A stretch of DNA of 64,000 nucleotides from G963665975 sp963665975 (GTDB taxonomy: Bacteria > Bacteroidota > Rhodothermia > Rhodothermales > Bin80): assembly GCA_963665975.1 (NCBI GenBank), contig OY762508.1, positions 2,666,001 through 2,730,000 on the forward strand, written 5' to 3'. Position numbers and translations under genes: made by a program. Below, piece after piece: positions 1 through 8,306 of the stretch. Under the pieces are notes generated by a model. That model saw nothing but the letters and a program-made list of their open reading frames with translations, did not search any database and was not told the origin of the DNA. The first letter of the stretch is position 1; every line of letters begins with the position of its first letter.

Positions 1-272
1 GCATACACAGGAAGGAAAAATCCCAAAGCCAGATACAATAGCATAGACAGAAACCCGTTACGGCCACCCAGGAACAAGCCGCTACTGTAAACGAATATGG
101 TCTGCAGCGTGATGGGAACCTCCCAGAGATACACCCGAAACTGCGCTCCCACGGCAGTGAATAACGCAAAGAGGGCTATGCCAACAAGCTGAAAGGCGAC
201 TGAGGCACGCTCCGTACGCAACACGTCAATCGCGGCGTAGCGCCGTGTATTCAACGCAAAAAAGCTGGCCAT
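1..272 (-). CDS. bioY: BioY-family biotin transporter S component, N-terminal part (cut by window edge)
   Basis: The gene starts with ATG at 272 and runs off the left edge, so only about 90 residues are visible. After a basic N-terminus with RRYAAIDVLR there is a first hydrophobic helix, then the BioY-type stretch VPITLQTIFVYSSGLFLGGR and a further helix ending near FFLPVYA. BioY proteins are small membrane proteins that bind biotin and act alone or with the ECF energising module. The gene lies downstream of metH on the same strand, with 133 bases between them, so it may have its own promoter. The family call rests on the conserved P-T-L-Q-T region. The C-terminal half is not visible. Confidence 0.85.
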   Translation of the reverse strand, partial: MASFFALNTRRYAAIDVLRTERASVAFQLVGIALFALFTAVGAQFRVYLWEVPITLQTIFVYSSGLFLGGRNGFLSMLLYLALGFFLPVY

Positions 273-309
273 TTTGCTTCGATACAGAATAATCAAGTTG
301 TTCGATTAT

Positions 310-348
310 ACGGAACCGCTATATGGAACCGCTACACGGAACCGCTTC
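310..348. repeat. Three tandem copies of a 13-base repeat
   Basis: Three consecutive 13-base units share the core GGAACCGCT and start at 310, 323 and 336. They lie between the end of metH and the start of bioY, about 40 to 80 bases upstream of the bioY start codon. They could be an expanded regulator site or simple slippage repeats. No known BirA or BioR consensus is apparent. Confidence 0.6.
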
Positions 349-361
349 CAACGCATCCACA

Positions 362-386
362 AATTACCCACATTATTTGTGTAATT
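362..386. promoter_or_regulatory. Imperfect inverted repeat downstream of metH
   Basis: AATTA and CACA on the left (with two unpaired C) pair with TGTG and TAATT on the right around a TTATT centre. It lies between the metH stop and the bioY start in AT-rich DNA. It could be a weak terminator or an operator. No run of T marks it clearly as a terminator. Confidence 0.3.
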
Positions 387-405
387 ATTATGAAAATCTC
401 CGGAA

Positions 406-3400
406 TCAATCTGGTATATAGTTCAGGCGCGAACTGAGCCAGGTTTCAAGATCAGAAACCGGAATTATCGCACGCTCGGCATAATTTTCGATCTGATCCC
501 TGCCTAAATTTCCGACATCGAAGTATTTAGCTTCCGGATGAGACAGGTAAATCCCGCAAACAGAGGCGGCTGGGAACATGGCAAGATTCTCGGTGAGCGT
601 GATGTTGGCGAGGTTATCCACATCCATGAGGTCCCAGAGCGTCCGCTTTTCCAAATGATCAGGGCATGCGGGATATCCCGGTGCTGGTCTTATGCCTTGG
701 TATCGCTCCAGAACGATTTCCTCCATGGTCAATTCCTCATCCGCTGCATAACCCCAGAGCTCGGTCCGGATGCGTTCGTGCAAACGCTCGGAGAATGCTT
801 CTGCGAGCCGGTCCGCAAGCGCCCGCACCAGGAGGGCGGTGTAGTCGTCGTGGTCGGCTTCACATTCCCGGACGAGCACGCCGACACCGTCGCCGGCGGT
901 GACCGCGAAGGCGCCCACGTAGTCGTCGATGCCCTTCGGCGCGACATAGTCTGCGAGCGCACGGTTCGGTCGCCCGCGCGTTTTTCGGGCTTGTTGTCGG
1001 AGCGTGTGAAGCACTGCGCGCACGCTGCGGCGCGAGGCATCCGTATATAGTTCGATATCATCGCCAACGCTGTTTGCCGCCCACAAACCGTACACTCCGT
1101 GGGCGCGCAGCCTGCCGTTCTCCAGGAGGCGGTCCAATACGTTGTTGGCATCCTCAAACAGGCGCCGCGCCGCCGCGCCTTTCTCCGGGCTATCGAGGAT
1201 CTGGGGATACTTGCCCTTCATCTCCCACGTAATAAAGAACGGTGTCCAGTCGATATAGGGTCGCAGCTCGTTCAGCGAATAGTCACGCAGCGCCGTAACA
1301 CCCAATTGCCGGGGCGGTGAAGCAGTAGCCTTGTCCCACGCCACGACGTGGCGGTTTGCACGAGCCTCCTCCAGGGACAAGTAAACCGTGCGATCCTGCC
1401 GCGCAGCATGTTGCTTTCGAATCGTTTCGTTTTCTTTGGCAACACGCCGGGTATAGGGCTCCCGCTGCGTATCCGACAACAGGCTATTCACCACGCCGAC
1501 GCTCCGTGATGCATCAAGGACGTGCACCACGGGGCCGTCATAGCGTGGTGCCACTTTTACTGCTGTGTGGACTCTTGAGGTCGTCGCTCCGCCGATGAGA
1601 AGGGGCAGCTCGAAGCCCTGGCGCGTCATTTCGCTGGCGACATGTACCATTTCATCCAGTGACGGGGTGATCAGCCCGCTGAGACCGATAATCTCCACGT
1701 CACGCGTCCGGGCTTCCTGCAGGATGTCAGCGGCTGGAACCATGACGCCCAAATCAATCACTTCATATCCGTTGCACTGCAAGACAACTCCGACAATGTT
1801 CTTTCCTATATCATGCACGTCGCCCTTGACCGTAGCCAATAGAATCCGGTTGCGGCCGAGCACCGTCCGGCTATCAGTCGACGTCTCGATAAAGGGCATC
1901 AAATGGGCGACGGCCTTTTTCATGACGCGCGCGCTCTTCACGACCTGGGGCAGAAACATTTTTCCGGCTCCAAAGAGGTCTCCAACCACGCTCATGCCAT
2001 CCATGAGGGGTCCTTCAATCACCTCCAACGGGAATGCATAGGCCAGGCGCGCCTCTTCCGTGTCCGGTATGATATGCTCGGTAATCCCGCGGACCAGCGC
2101 GTGCTTCAGGCGCTCTTCCACCGGGGCCTCTCTCCATACGTCCTGGTGGCGGCTTTCCGCCACCGGGTCGCGGTGGATCTGTTCAGCATTGGCCAATAGC
2201 CGCTCTGTCGCATCGCTGCGGCGATTAAGCAGCACGTCCTCCACACGCTCGAGAAGATTGGGGTCGATTTCTTCGTAGACTTCAATTTGCCCGGCATTCA
2301 CGATGCCCATGTCCATGCCGGCAGACGTGGCGTGGTATAGGAATGCCGTGTGCATGGCTTCCCGCACGCGGTTGTTGCCACGAAACGAAAACGACACGTT
2401 GCTCACGCCACCCGAAACACGCGCAAATGGAAGGTTGCGCTTGATCCACGTGGTTGCTGCAAAGAAGTCGACCGCGTACGAATCGTGCTCGGCTATGCCG
2501 GTCGCGACTGCGAAGATGTTCGGATCGAAGATGATGTCCTCCGCCGGGAATCCCACCTCTTCGGTGAGAATGCGGTAAGCACGCTCGCACACCGCCTTGC
2601 GGCGCTCTAGCGTGTCCGCCTGACCGGATTCGTCGAATGCCATCACGATTACCGCCGCACCGTATTGCCGGGCCAGTCTGGCGTGCTCACGGAAGGTTTC
2701 TTCGCCCTCCTTCAGCGAAATCGAATTGATCACAGCCTTGCCCTGCACCCTCTTCAGTCCTTCCTCAATTACGCTCCATTTTGAGGAGTCGATGACAATC
2801 GGAATCTTGGCAATGTCCGGTTCGGACGCGATTAGGTTAAGGAATGCGCCCATCGAGGCCTCGCCGTCCAGCATGGCGTCATCCATGTTGACGTCAAGCA
2901 TCTGGGCACCGCTTTCCACCTGGCTCTGCGCCACGGACAAGGCCTCTTCGAATTGCTTTTCGCGGATAAGCCGCGCAAATCGGCGCGAACCGGACACGTT
3001 GGTGCGCTCTCCGATGTTGACAAAGTTGAGATCCTGGCGCAAGACCAGGGGCTCCAGGCCGCTTAGGCGCAGTGTCTTTGGCTGCTTTTCAATCCTGCGT
3101 GGATTGAAGCGCGCGACGGCGTCTCGCAGTGATTCGATGTGTTCAGGCGTCGTGCCGCAGCAGCCGCCCACTAGGTTCAGCATGCCCAGGTCGGCATACT
3201 CCGCAATATTTTGCGCCATGATTACTGGCGTCTCGTCGTATGCGCCGAATTCATTTGGCAGGCCGGCATTGGGATACAGGCTGATCGGTACTGTAGCCAC
3301 CTGTGAGAGAGCGTGCAGGTGGGGGGCCATGGCGGCAGAGCCCAGTGCGCAGTTTAGCCCTACCGACAATAGATGCGGCGTGTGGGAGACCGATATCCAG

Positions 3401-4080
3401 AAGGCCTCTGGAGTCTGCCCCGACAATGTGCGCCCGCTCCGGTCGACAATTGTACCGGAGAGCATGACAGGGACGGCCCGCCTGCGATGCCTGAACTCGT
3501 CGACAAGGGCGAAGATTGCCGCCTTGGCGTTGAGCGTATCAAAAATGGTCTCCACGAGCAGGGTATCCACACCGCCGTCGAGTAATCCGGATATCTGCTC
3601 GCGGTAAGCAGTAACGGCTTCGTCAAAGGTAAGCGCCCGCGTGCTGGCGTCACCCGCAACGGGGGCCAACGAGAGCGACTTGTTAAGCGGGCCAATAGCG
3701 CCCGCTACGTATCGCGGCGGGTCAGGGGCCGAGGCTACCGCGCTGCGCGCCAGTGCGGCGGCTGTATAGTTGATTTCGTAGGCCAGGTGCTCCGTGCCGT
3801 AGTCGGCCTGTGAGACGCGTGTTGCGGTAAACGTGTTGGTCTCAACGATATCGCTCCCTGCCGCGAGAAAGGCGTTGTGGATATCACAAATAATCTCTGG
3901 TTGCGTCAGGGAGAGCAGATCGATATTGCCCTTCAACTCCTGGGGATGGTTCGCGAAACGCGCGCCACGGAAGTCGGACTCGCCGAGGCCGTACCGCTGG
4001 ACCATGGTGCCCATGGCCCCGTCAAGGATTAGGATTCTCCGGCGTAGCCGTTCCTGGAGACTTCGAAGCGTACCAGCCAT
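406..4080 (-). CDS. metH: Cobalamin-dependent methionine synthase
   Basis: This enzyme transfers the methyl group of 5-methyltetrahydrofolate to homocysteine through cob(I)alamin. All four modules are present in 1224 residues, close to the 1227 of the E. coli protein. The homocysteine-binding barrel has its zinc cysteines in NCALG and in GGCCG near residue 305. The pterin-binding domain follows. The cobalamin domain has DVHDIGKNIV near 753, whose His is the lower axial cobalt ligand. The C-terminal activation domain has RPAPGYP near 1131 for S-adenosylmethionine. I chose ATG at 4080 because GGGAGA precedes it by six bases; a TTG six codons upstream keeps the frame open but lacks such a site. 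The upstream leader contains a 9-bp inverted repeat. No cobalamin riboswitch was recognised. Confidence 0.97.
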   Translation of the reverse strand: MAGTLRSLQERLRRRILILDGAMGTMVQRYGLGESDFRGARFANHPQELKGNIDLLSLTQPEIICDIHNAFLAAGSDIVETNTFTATRVSQADYGTEHLAYEINYTAAALARSAVASAPDPPRYVAGAIGPLNKSLSLAPVAGDASTRALTFDEAVTAYREQISGLLDGGVDTLLVETIFDTLNAKAAIFALVDEFRHRRRAVPVMLSGTIVDRSGRTLSGQTPEAFWISVSHTPHLLSVGLNCALGSAAMAPHLHALSQVATVPISLYPNAGLPNEFGAYDETPVIMAQNIAEYADLGMLNLVGGCCGTTPEHIESLRDAVARFNPRRIEKQPKTLRLSGLEPLVLRQDLNFVNIGERTNVSGSRRFARLIREKQFEEALSVAQSQVESGAQMLDVNMDDAMLDGEASMGAFLNLIASEPDIAKIPIVIDSSKWSVIEEGLKRVQGKAVINSISLKEGEETFREHARLARQYGAAVIVMAFDESGQADTLERRKAVCERAYRILTEEVGFPAEDIIFDPNIFAVATGIAEHDSYAVDFFAATTWIKRNLPFARVSGGVSNVSFSFRGNNRVREAMHTAFLYHATSAGMDMGIVNAGQIEVYEEIDPNLLERVEDVLLNRRSDATERLLANAEQIHRDPVAESRHQDVWREAPVEERLKHALVRGITEHIIPDTEEARLAYAFPLEVIEGPLMDGMSVVGDLFGAGKMFLPQVVKSARVMKKAVAHLMPFIETSTDSRTVLGRNRILLATVKGDVHDIGKNIVGVVLQCNGYEVIDLGVMVPAADILQEARTRDVEIIGLSGLITPSLDEMVHVASEMTRQGFELPLLIGGATTSRVHTAVKVAPRYDGPVVHVLDASRSVGVVNSLLSDTQREPYTRRVAKENETIRKQHAARQDRTVYLSLEEARANRHVVAWDKATASPPRQLGVTALRDYSLNELRPYIDWTPFFITWEMKGKYPQILDSPEKGAAARRLFEDANNVLDRLLENGRLRAHGVYGLWAANSVGDDIELYTDASRRSVRAVLHTLRQQARKTRGRPNRALADYVAPKGIDDYVGAFAVTAGDGVGVLVRECEADHDDYTALLVRALADRLAEAFSERLHERIRTELWGYAADEELTMEEIVLERYQGIRPAPGYPACPDHLEKRTLWDLMDVDNLANITLTENLAMFPAASVCGIYLSHPEAKYFDVGNLGRDQIENYAERAIIPVSDLETWLSSRLNYIPD

Positions 4081-4170
4081 CGTCGTTCTCCCGTGCAAAA
4101 AGGTTTCGGCAAACCCCCTGCGAGCGCAATTGGTTCATCCGATAGCCCTACAGCAAAAACGCGGCATGCC

Positions 4171-4199
4171 AAGGCATACCAGCAATTCTCGTATGCCTT
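4171..4199. promoter_or_regulatory. Perfect 9-bp inverted repeat in the metH / lipoprotein divergent region
   Basis: AAGGCATAC at 4171-4179 is repeated inverted as GTATGCCTT at 4191-4199, with 11 bases between. A palindromic GGCATGCC at 4163-4170 abuts it. It lies about 90 bases upstream of metH and 70 bases upstream of the divergent lipoprotein gene. It could be a dimeric regulator's operator or a leader hairpin in the metH transcript. It does not match the SAH, SAM or cobalamin riboswitch cores I know. Confidence 0.45.
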
Positions 4200-4269
4200 G
4201 TTTTAGACACCTTCAAGCCATATTTTGCTCCAGCTATTTTCGTTTCTATATCAACAGAATACAAGATTT

Positions 4270-5340
4270 ATGATGAGGTTTCATTACGATCATGTTAGAG
4301 GGAGTGTTGCTCTTGGCACTCTTGTACTAGTATTGATTGGCTGCGGTGACGCCAACGAGGTTGATTATGAGAGAATCGTGCAACCCTCAGCAGACAGCCC
4401 GGTTACAGCGGTGAGAGGCTTAAGTGGAGATGAGGCTCGGTGGAGTTGGGATTCAAGTTGGATCAAGTACGGATGCGAGGTAGTAGCAGGTGAACTTGAT
4501 CCAGTATTGCGGGAGTGGGTATACGCCGAAATTTCTCAGGTTTTTTGGGATGATATGTCCTATGGCCGCGCGCAATGCAGTGGTCAATGTGTCGGTATGG
4601 AGTTGGAGTGGGACGGCGTTCATGATCGGCAGATCGTTGCATTAGACGACAGGAAACGCCGGATTGAATTTGAGAACGATAAGGGAGTTGCGGAAAGACT
4701 CGAATCATCATCCAGGCTTGTGGCCTTTTGGAACGATGAAAAGCTGTACGGTGACTATGATGTCTCCGCAGCTGGAGAAACCATTAGGGACAGGCGACAG
4801 GTTTGCCAGGACTGGTCGGAAGTCATTGCTCGAAGGTGGCGTCGCATAGCGGCATTCGGTGATGCCGACCTCTCCAGTCTCAGTGACACCCATTCCGATA
4901 TAGCGGGGCCTTACCTAATGTCGCCAATAGTCACTACTTACCAACAAAGCCAAGATCCAGATTCCTCTGCGAGTTTGGAGCACTGGTTGACGTACGGTGG
5001 TTGCGGAGAAGCCGCGAGAGTCGCCATTAGTTTGGCAGGACCAGGAGAATTCTTGGAAGGACTGAAAACATCTGTGTCGGTGTACGTACAGTGGGACGGG
5101 AAAACTGAAGAGATAACGCTCAACGCCGATGTATGGCATCCGCTTGGAGGCAGCGCTACGTGGGCAAGAGATGATCGGTTGTTTTTTCCCGCACGTGCGG
5201 ATGTTGTGTCGAAAATCATGGCTTCTCGCATGATCCGCGTACAGCTTTATGATTTCGATGCATCGGATACTGTAGTCCTGGAATTTGATACGTCGGATTC
5301 CCGCAGGGCCATTAAGGAGGCGTGTGCAGACACGGGATAG
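4270..5340 (+). CDS. Predicted lipoprotein of unknown function
   Basis: About 356 residues. A short basic start, a hydrophobic stretch (GTLVLVLIGC) and a lipobox with Cys near residue 25 predict a lipid-anchored envelope protein. The mature part has five or more cysteines and many acidic and aromatic residues, and I do not recognise a domain. The C-terminal end (VVLEFDTSDSRRAIKEAC) resembles the short terminal motif, a strand then a helix ending in Cys, seen in several secreted bacterial proteins; this is only a resemblance. Two ATG codons in a row, at 4270 and 4273, are the plausible starts, and no good ribosome-binding site is visible. The gene is more AT-rich than metH and starts an accessory block that ends at 8090. 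Confidence 0.6.
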   Translation: MMRFHYDHVRGSVALGTLVLVLIGCGDANEVDYERIVQPSADSPVTAVRGLSGDEARWSWDSSWIKYGCEVVAGELDPVLREWVYAEISQVFWDDMSYGRAQCSGQCVGMELEWDGVHDRQIVALDDRKRRIEFENDKGVAERLESSSRLVAFWNDEKLYGDYDVSAAGETIRDRRQVCQDWSEVIARRWRRIAAFGDADLSSLSDTHSDIAGPYLMSPIVTTYQQSQDPDSSASLEHWLTYGGCGEAARVAISLAGPGEFLEGLKTSVSVYVQWDGKTEEITLNADVWHPLGGSATWARDDRLFFPARADVVSKIMASRMIRVQLYDFDASDTVVLEFDTSDSRRAIKEACADTG

Positions 5341-5483
5341 TCGCACCGATTGCTCCAGTCAGGAACGGTGTATACGTAATCATGTTGTGCTCGTCATAGG
5401 AACCGTCTGGTAAGCTCCGCACAAGAGGAGATTGACACAGAAGGGTTGGGACACCCCACCATTCAAATCAACCCAGAATCGAG

Positions 5484-6203
5484 ATGACTACAACCAATTC
5501 GTACGACTCGTGGGCCAGAGCACTTGAGAAGTACAATTATCCATTTGATCTGAGACAGTTTAACGAGTCTTCGAAGCCCAAGCAGTTCTTCGATTTGAAA
5601 CGAGAATCATGCGATCGAGACTGTACGAAGGATTTTGAAGACCGCTTCAGGATACGAGGACCCTACGATCTGGAGGTGTGGGCCGAGATCCTATACTGGA
5701 AGACCTATTCCGGATTCAGGCCCAATGGCGTCCGGATGGCCAACAAGTTGCTCAAATCAAATGCCTCTCCGAGCGAACTCTGGCAGTGCTGTCAGGAGTA
5801 CATTGAACGTCCCGGTATGGAAACAGTCTGCAACTTTCGGAAGAAGCTTGGCATCCAGTCAGGGCTTGCAACTGCTCTCACGTTTCCTGCATTCATTTGT
5901 CCTGAAAGGTTCCCTATGGTGGACAGCCAGGTAACAAAATGGGCGTTTAGGAATGGTGCGGAGCATTCCCACTCCACGAATGGCGGGCCCGATTTGAAAT
6001 GCGTTCCGAATTTGGAGGGACGAAGTAAGAAATACCTGGATGTATGTGACCATCCGTTCGTTATTTCGTGGATCAAATGGTGCCGGCACACAGCATCCAA
6101 GCTGAGTGGGCACAGTGGATATCCATGGCGTGCCAGAGACGTGGAAATGGCAGTGTTCACGGCTGCAAGGAGTAATAAAATAGAGCTCTACCCACTGCCT
6201 TAG
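5484..6203 (+). CDS. Hypothetical protein, unrecognised family
   Basis: 239 residues with no signal peptide or membrane segment. It is rich in Trp, Cys and basic residues and ends with WRARDVEMAVFTAAR followed by a short tail. The central part (FPAFICPERFPMVDSQVTKWA) recalls helix-hairpin-helix base-excision glycosylase-like folds, where an Asp near a fold boundary is catalytic. I cannot confirm this by eye and leave the function open. The start at 5484 (ATGACTACAACC) has only weak ribosome-binding potential. It follows the unknown lipoprotein by 143 bases on the same strand, shares its lower GC content, and is probably part of the same acquired block. Confidence 0.55.
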   Translation: MTTTNSYDSWARALEKYNYPFDLRQFNESSKPKQFFDLKRESCDRDCTKDFEDRFRIRGPYDLEVWAEILYWKTYSGFRPNGVRMANKLLKSNASPSELWQCCQEYIERPGMETVCNFRKKLGIQSGLATALTFPAFICPERFPMVDSQVTKWAFRNGAEHSHSTNGGPDLKCVPNLEGRSKKYLDVCDHPFVISWIKWCRHTASKLSGHSGYPWRARDVEMAVFTAARSNKIELYPLP

Positions 6204-6533
6204 CAATCTGTTCAACAACCCGGCGCTTGGAGATCAGACATGAATCAGGGGATGGTGACTCCGAAGTGGGGGTAAATAGAGCGAGGACACCGAGGCCAAA
6301 AAACCAGAACACCTGGACGATGACAGGGTCAGAGAGGGAAGGGAGCCCCGGCGTTACATCAGAATTCAGCAGATATCACGGCCTTCTGTGGACATCTGTA
6401 CATCTATCCATGGCATGTTCATCGGGAAATTTGCGGCGTTAATATGCAGCCCGCTTATCGGAGTGGCAATTGTTGAACAGGATTCTCGTACTGGAGAATA
6501 GCGACTTAATGAGATGTACATCTCATTTAATGC
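6204..6533. other. Gene-free stretch between two convergent accessory genes
   Basis: About 330 bases separate the unknown 239-residue gene from the stop of the Sel1-LRR gene on the other strand. No convincing reading frame or RNA gene is visible. The only clear structure is the palindrome at 6508-6527. Confidence 0.6.
6508..6527. repeat. Perfect 20-bp palindrome next to the Sel1-LRR stop codon
   Basis: AATGAGATGTACATCTCATT is identical on both strands and is followed by TTAA-rich flanks. It begins seven bases beyond the stop codon of the minus-strand Sel1-LRR gene. It may act as a hairpin terminator in both directions or as a protein-binding site. There is no loop and no clear T run, so it is not a typical intrinsic terminator. 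Confidence 0.6.
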
Positions 6534-8090
6534 TTATTGGCACACGTTCTTGTAATGGAATTGCTCCAGCCATGCTAGGAAGCTGGAATCCTGTGGGGCA
6601 CAAACACGGGAGCGGGTCAGGTCAAGCCGCGTCAGTTCTGAGAGGTTGCCCAACTCAACGGGGATCTCGCCTGAAAGCGGATTGAAGGACAGATCAAGAG
6701 CCGTCAGCGCTGAGAGGTTGCCCAGCGCAGCAGGAATCTCGCCCGATAGCGAATTGAAGGACAAGTCAAGCTGCGTCACCCGATCATTAGATACCGTGAC
6801 ACCACGCCACGAATCAAGTTCTTCCGCGGTAGGAACAGTGGCAACCGAATTCGTCCAATTCGTATTGTCATCCCAGTAGGGTCCAAGAGTGGCATTGTAA
6901 ACCGCAACTAGGACTCGCCAGTCATCCTCCAGCGGGTTCTTCGATTCGGAATCGGTCCGGAACCTAACGGCGTCGGATTGGGAGCCTTCAATGAGCCTGC
7001 CCAGCTCTGCGGACAGACGCTGCGCCTCGACCACTTGAGCAACCGTCATTGCTGATTGTAGTAGGATTCTTATCTCTTCTGCTGTTGGTCTTATGTCTAC
7101 TTCTGCGGATGCAAGATTAATCCAGGCATAGGCCTTCACATAATTCTGTTGCACGCCCTTGCCCATGGTGTACATTGTGCCCAGATTGAATTGGCCATAG
7201 GCATTTCCCTGTTCGGCAGCCAGACGATACCACTTCACTGCCTTTCGGCCATCCTCTCGCACGCCAACGCCGGTGTAATACATTACGCCCAGGCTGGTTT
7301 GGGCATCGGCATGCCCCTGTTCGGCAGCCAGACGATGCCACTTCACAGCCTCTTGGTCATTCTCTGGCACGCCCTGGCCCGCGGCGTACATTGCGCCTAG
7401 GCCGAATTGGCCATAGGCATTTCCCTGTTCGGCAGCCAGACGGTACCACTTTACTGCCTCTTGGTCATTCTCGGTCACGCCCATGCCGTTGGCGTACCTT
7501 ATACCCAGATTGTATTGGGCATCAGCATGCCCCTGTTCGGCAGCCAGACGTTGCCACTTCAATGCCTCTTGGTCATTCTCTGGCACACCAACGCCCTTGT
7601 TGTACAATGCGCCGAGACCGAATTGGGCATCGTCATGCCCCTGTTCGGCAGCCAGACGATGCCACTTTACTGCCTCTTGGTCATTTTCTGGGACGCCCTC
7701 GCCCGTGGCGTACCTTATACCCAGGTTGAATTGGGCATCGTCATGCCCCTGTTCGGCAGCCAGACGATACCACTTTACTGCCTCTTGGTTATTCTCTGGC
7801 ACGCCCTCACCCGCGGCGTACATTGAACCTAGGTTGAATTGGGCATCGGCATGCCCCTGTTCGGCAGCCAGACGATACCACTTTACTGCCTCTTGGTCAT
7901 TTTCTGGGACGCCCTCGCCCGTGGCGTACATTGAACCCAGGTCAAATTGGGCTTTGGCATCCCCCTGTTCGGCAGCCAGACGCTGTATATCGGGTTGATC
8001 CGATGGTTCCGAGCATCCCCCCAAAGAAAGGACAAGGAACCCAGTCGCAAGTATGTTAACGCAGCGGTATCTGTGTACCCAGCTCAGCAT
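6534..8090 (-). CDS. Lipoprotein with eight Sel1 repeats and a C-terminal leucine-rich repeat region
   Basis: 518 residues. The N-terminus has a hydrophobic segment and lipobox LSLGGC with Cys26, so the protein is probably lipid-anchored. Residues 39 to 326 are eight 36-residue Sel1-like repeats, most starting AAEQG and ending EAVKW-RL. The last runs into KAYAWINLASAE, the usual end of Sel1 arrays. A linker follows, then a plant-type LRR cap (NWTNSVATVPTAEELDSWRGV) and two or three repeats of the form LDLSFN-LSGEIP-LGNLS. Both repeat types bind proteins or peptides; target and role are unknown. Joining Sel1 and LRR units in one exported protein is unusual and recalls eukaryote-like repeat proteins of host-associated bacteria (inference). 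Confidence 0.85.
   Translation of the reverse strand: MLSWVHRYRCVNILATGFLVLSLGGCSEPSDQPDIQRLAAEQGDAKAQFDLGSMYATGEGVPENDQEAVKWYRLAAEQGHADAQFNLGSMYAAGEGVPENNQEAVKWYRLAAEQGHDDAQFNLGIRYATGEGVPENDQEAVKWHRLAAEQGHDDAQFGLGALYNKGVGVPENDQEALKWQRLAAEQGHADAQYNLGIRYANGMGVTENDQEAVKWYRLAAEQGNAYGQFGLGAMYAAGQGVPENDQEAVKWHRLAAEQGHADAQTSLGVMYYTGVGVREDGRKAVKWYRLAAEQGNAYGQFNLGTMYTMGKGVQQNYVKAYAWINLASAEVDIRPTAEEIRILLQSAMTVAQVVEAQRLSAELGRLIEGSQSDAVRFRTDSESKNPLEDDWRVLVAVYNATLGPYWDDNTNWTNSVATVPTAEELDSWRGVTVSNDRVTQLDLSFNSLSGEIPAALGNLSALTALDLSFNPLSGEIPVELGNLSELTRLDLTRSRVCAPQDSSFLAWLEQFHYKNVCQ
7113..7976 (-). repeat. Eight in-frame 108-bp tandem repeats encoding the Sel1 units
   Basis: The motif CTGTTCGGCAGCCAGACG recurs every 108 bases, near 7209, 7317, 7425, 7533, 7641, 7749, 7857 and 7965. 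Each unit codes for one 36-residue Sel1 repeat. The high DNA similarity between units suggests recent duplication or ongoing gene conversion, so copy number may vary between strains. Confidence 0.85.
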
Positions 8091-8306
8091 GTCTATATGT
8101 CTATCCGTGCATTACTTGTGTGCTATTACGGCATCACAGGATCAATATGTTCCGTGTCTGGGCATGAAGGACGGCCCTCAGCAACTCGTTGATGACCAGC
8201 AAGTCCAATTCACAACTCCCAATCCATCCGGGTAAACCTAAACGGCAGTGAGCCGTATCTTCCGCCCAGACATCTCTACCAAGTTCCTCTCGGCGTCTCG
8301 CATCTT

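Noticed and set aside
2726..3607. Long open frame opposite metH
   Set aside because: It lies antisense inside the clear metH coding sequence and its product has no domain or start signal; typical shadow of a GC-rich gene.
4081..4260. Cobalamin, SAM or SAH riboswitch before metH
   Set aside because: No B12 box or known aptamer core was seen. Only a simple inverted repeat is present.
7113..7976. Regular repeats suspected as CRISPR or satellite DNA
   Set aside because: The 108-bp units are fully coding, in frame and encode Sel1 repeats; there are no unique spacers.
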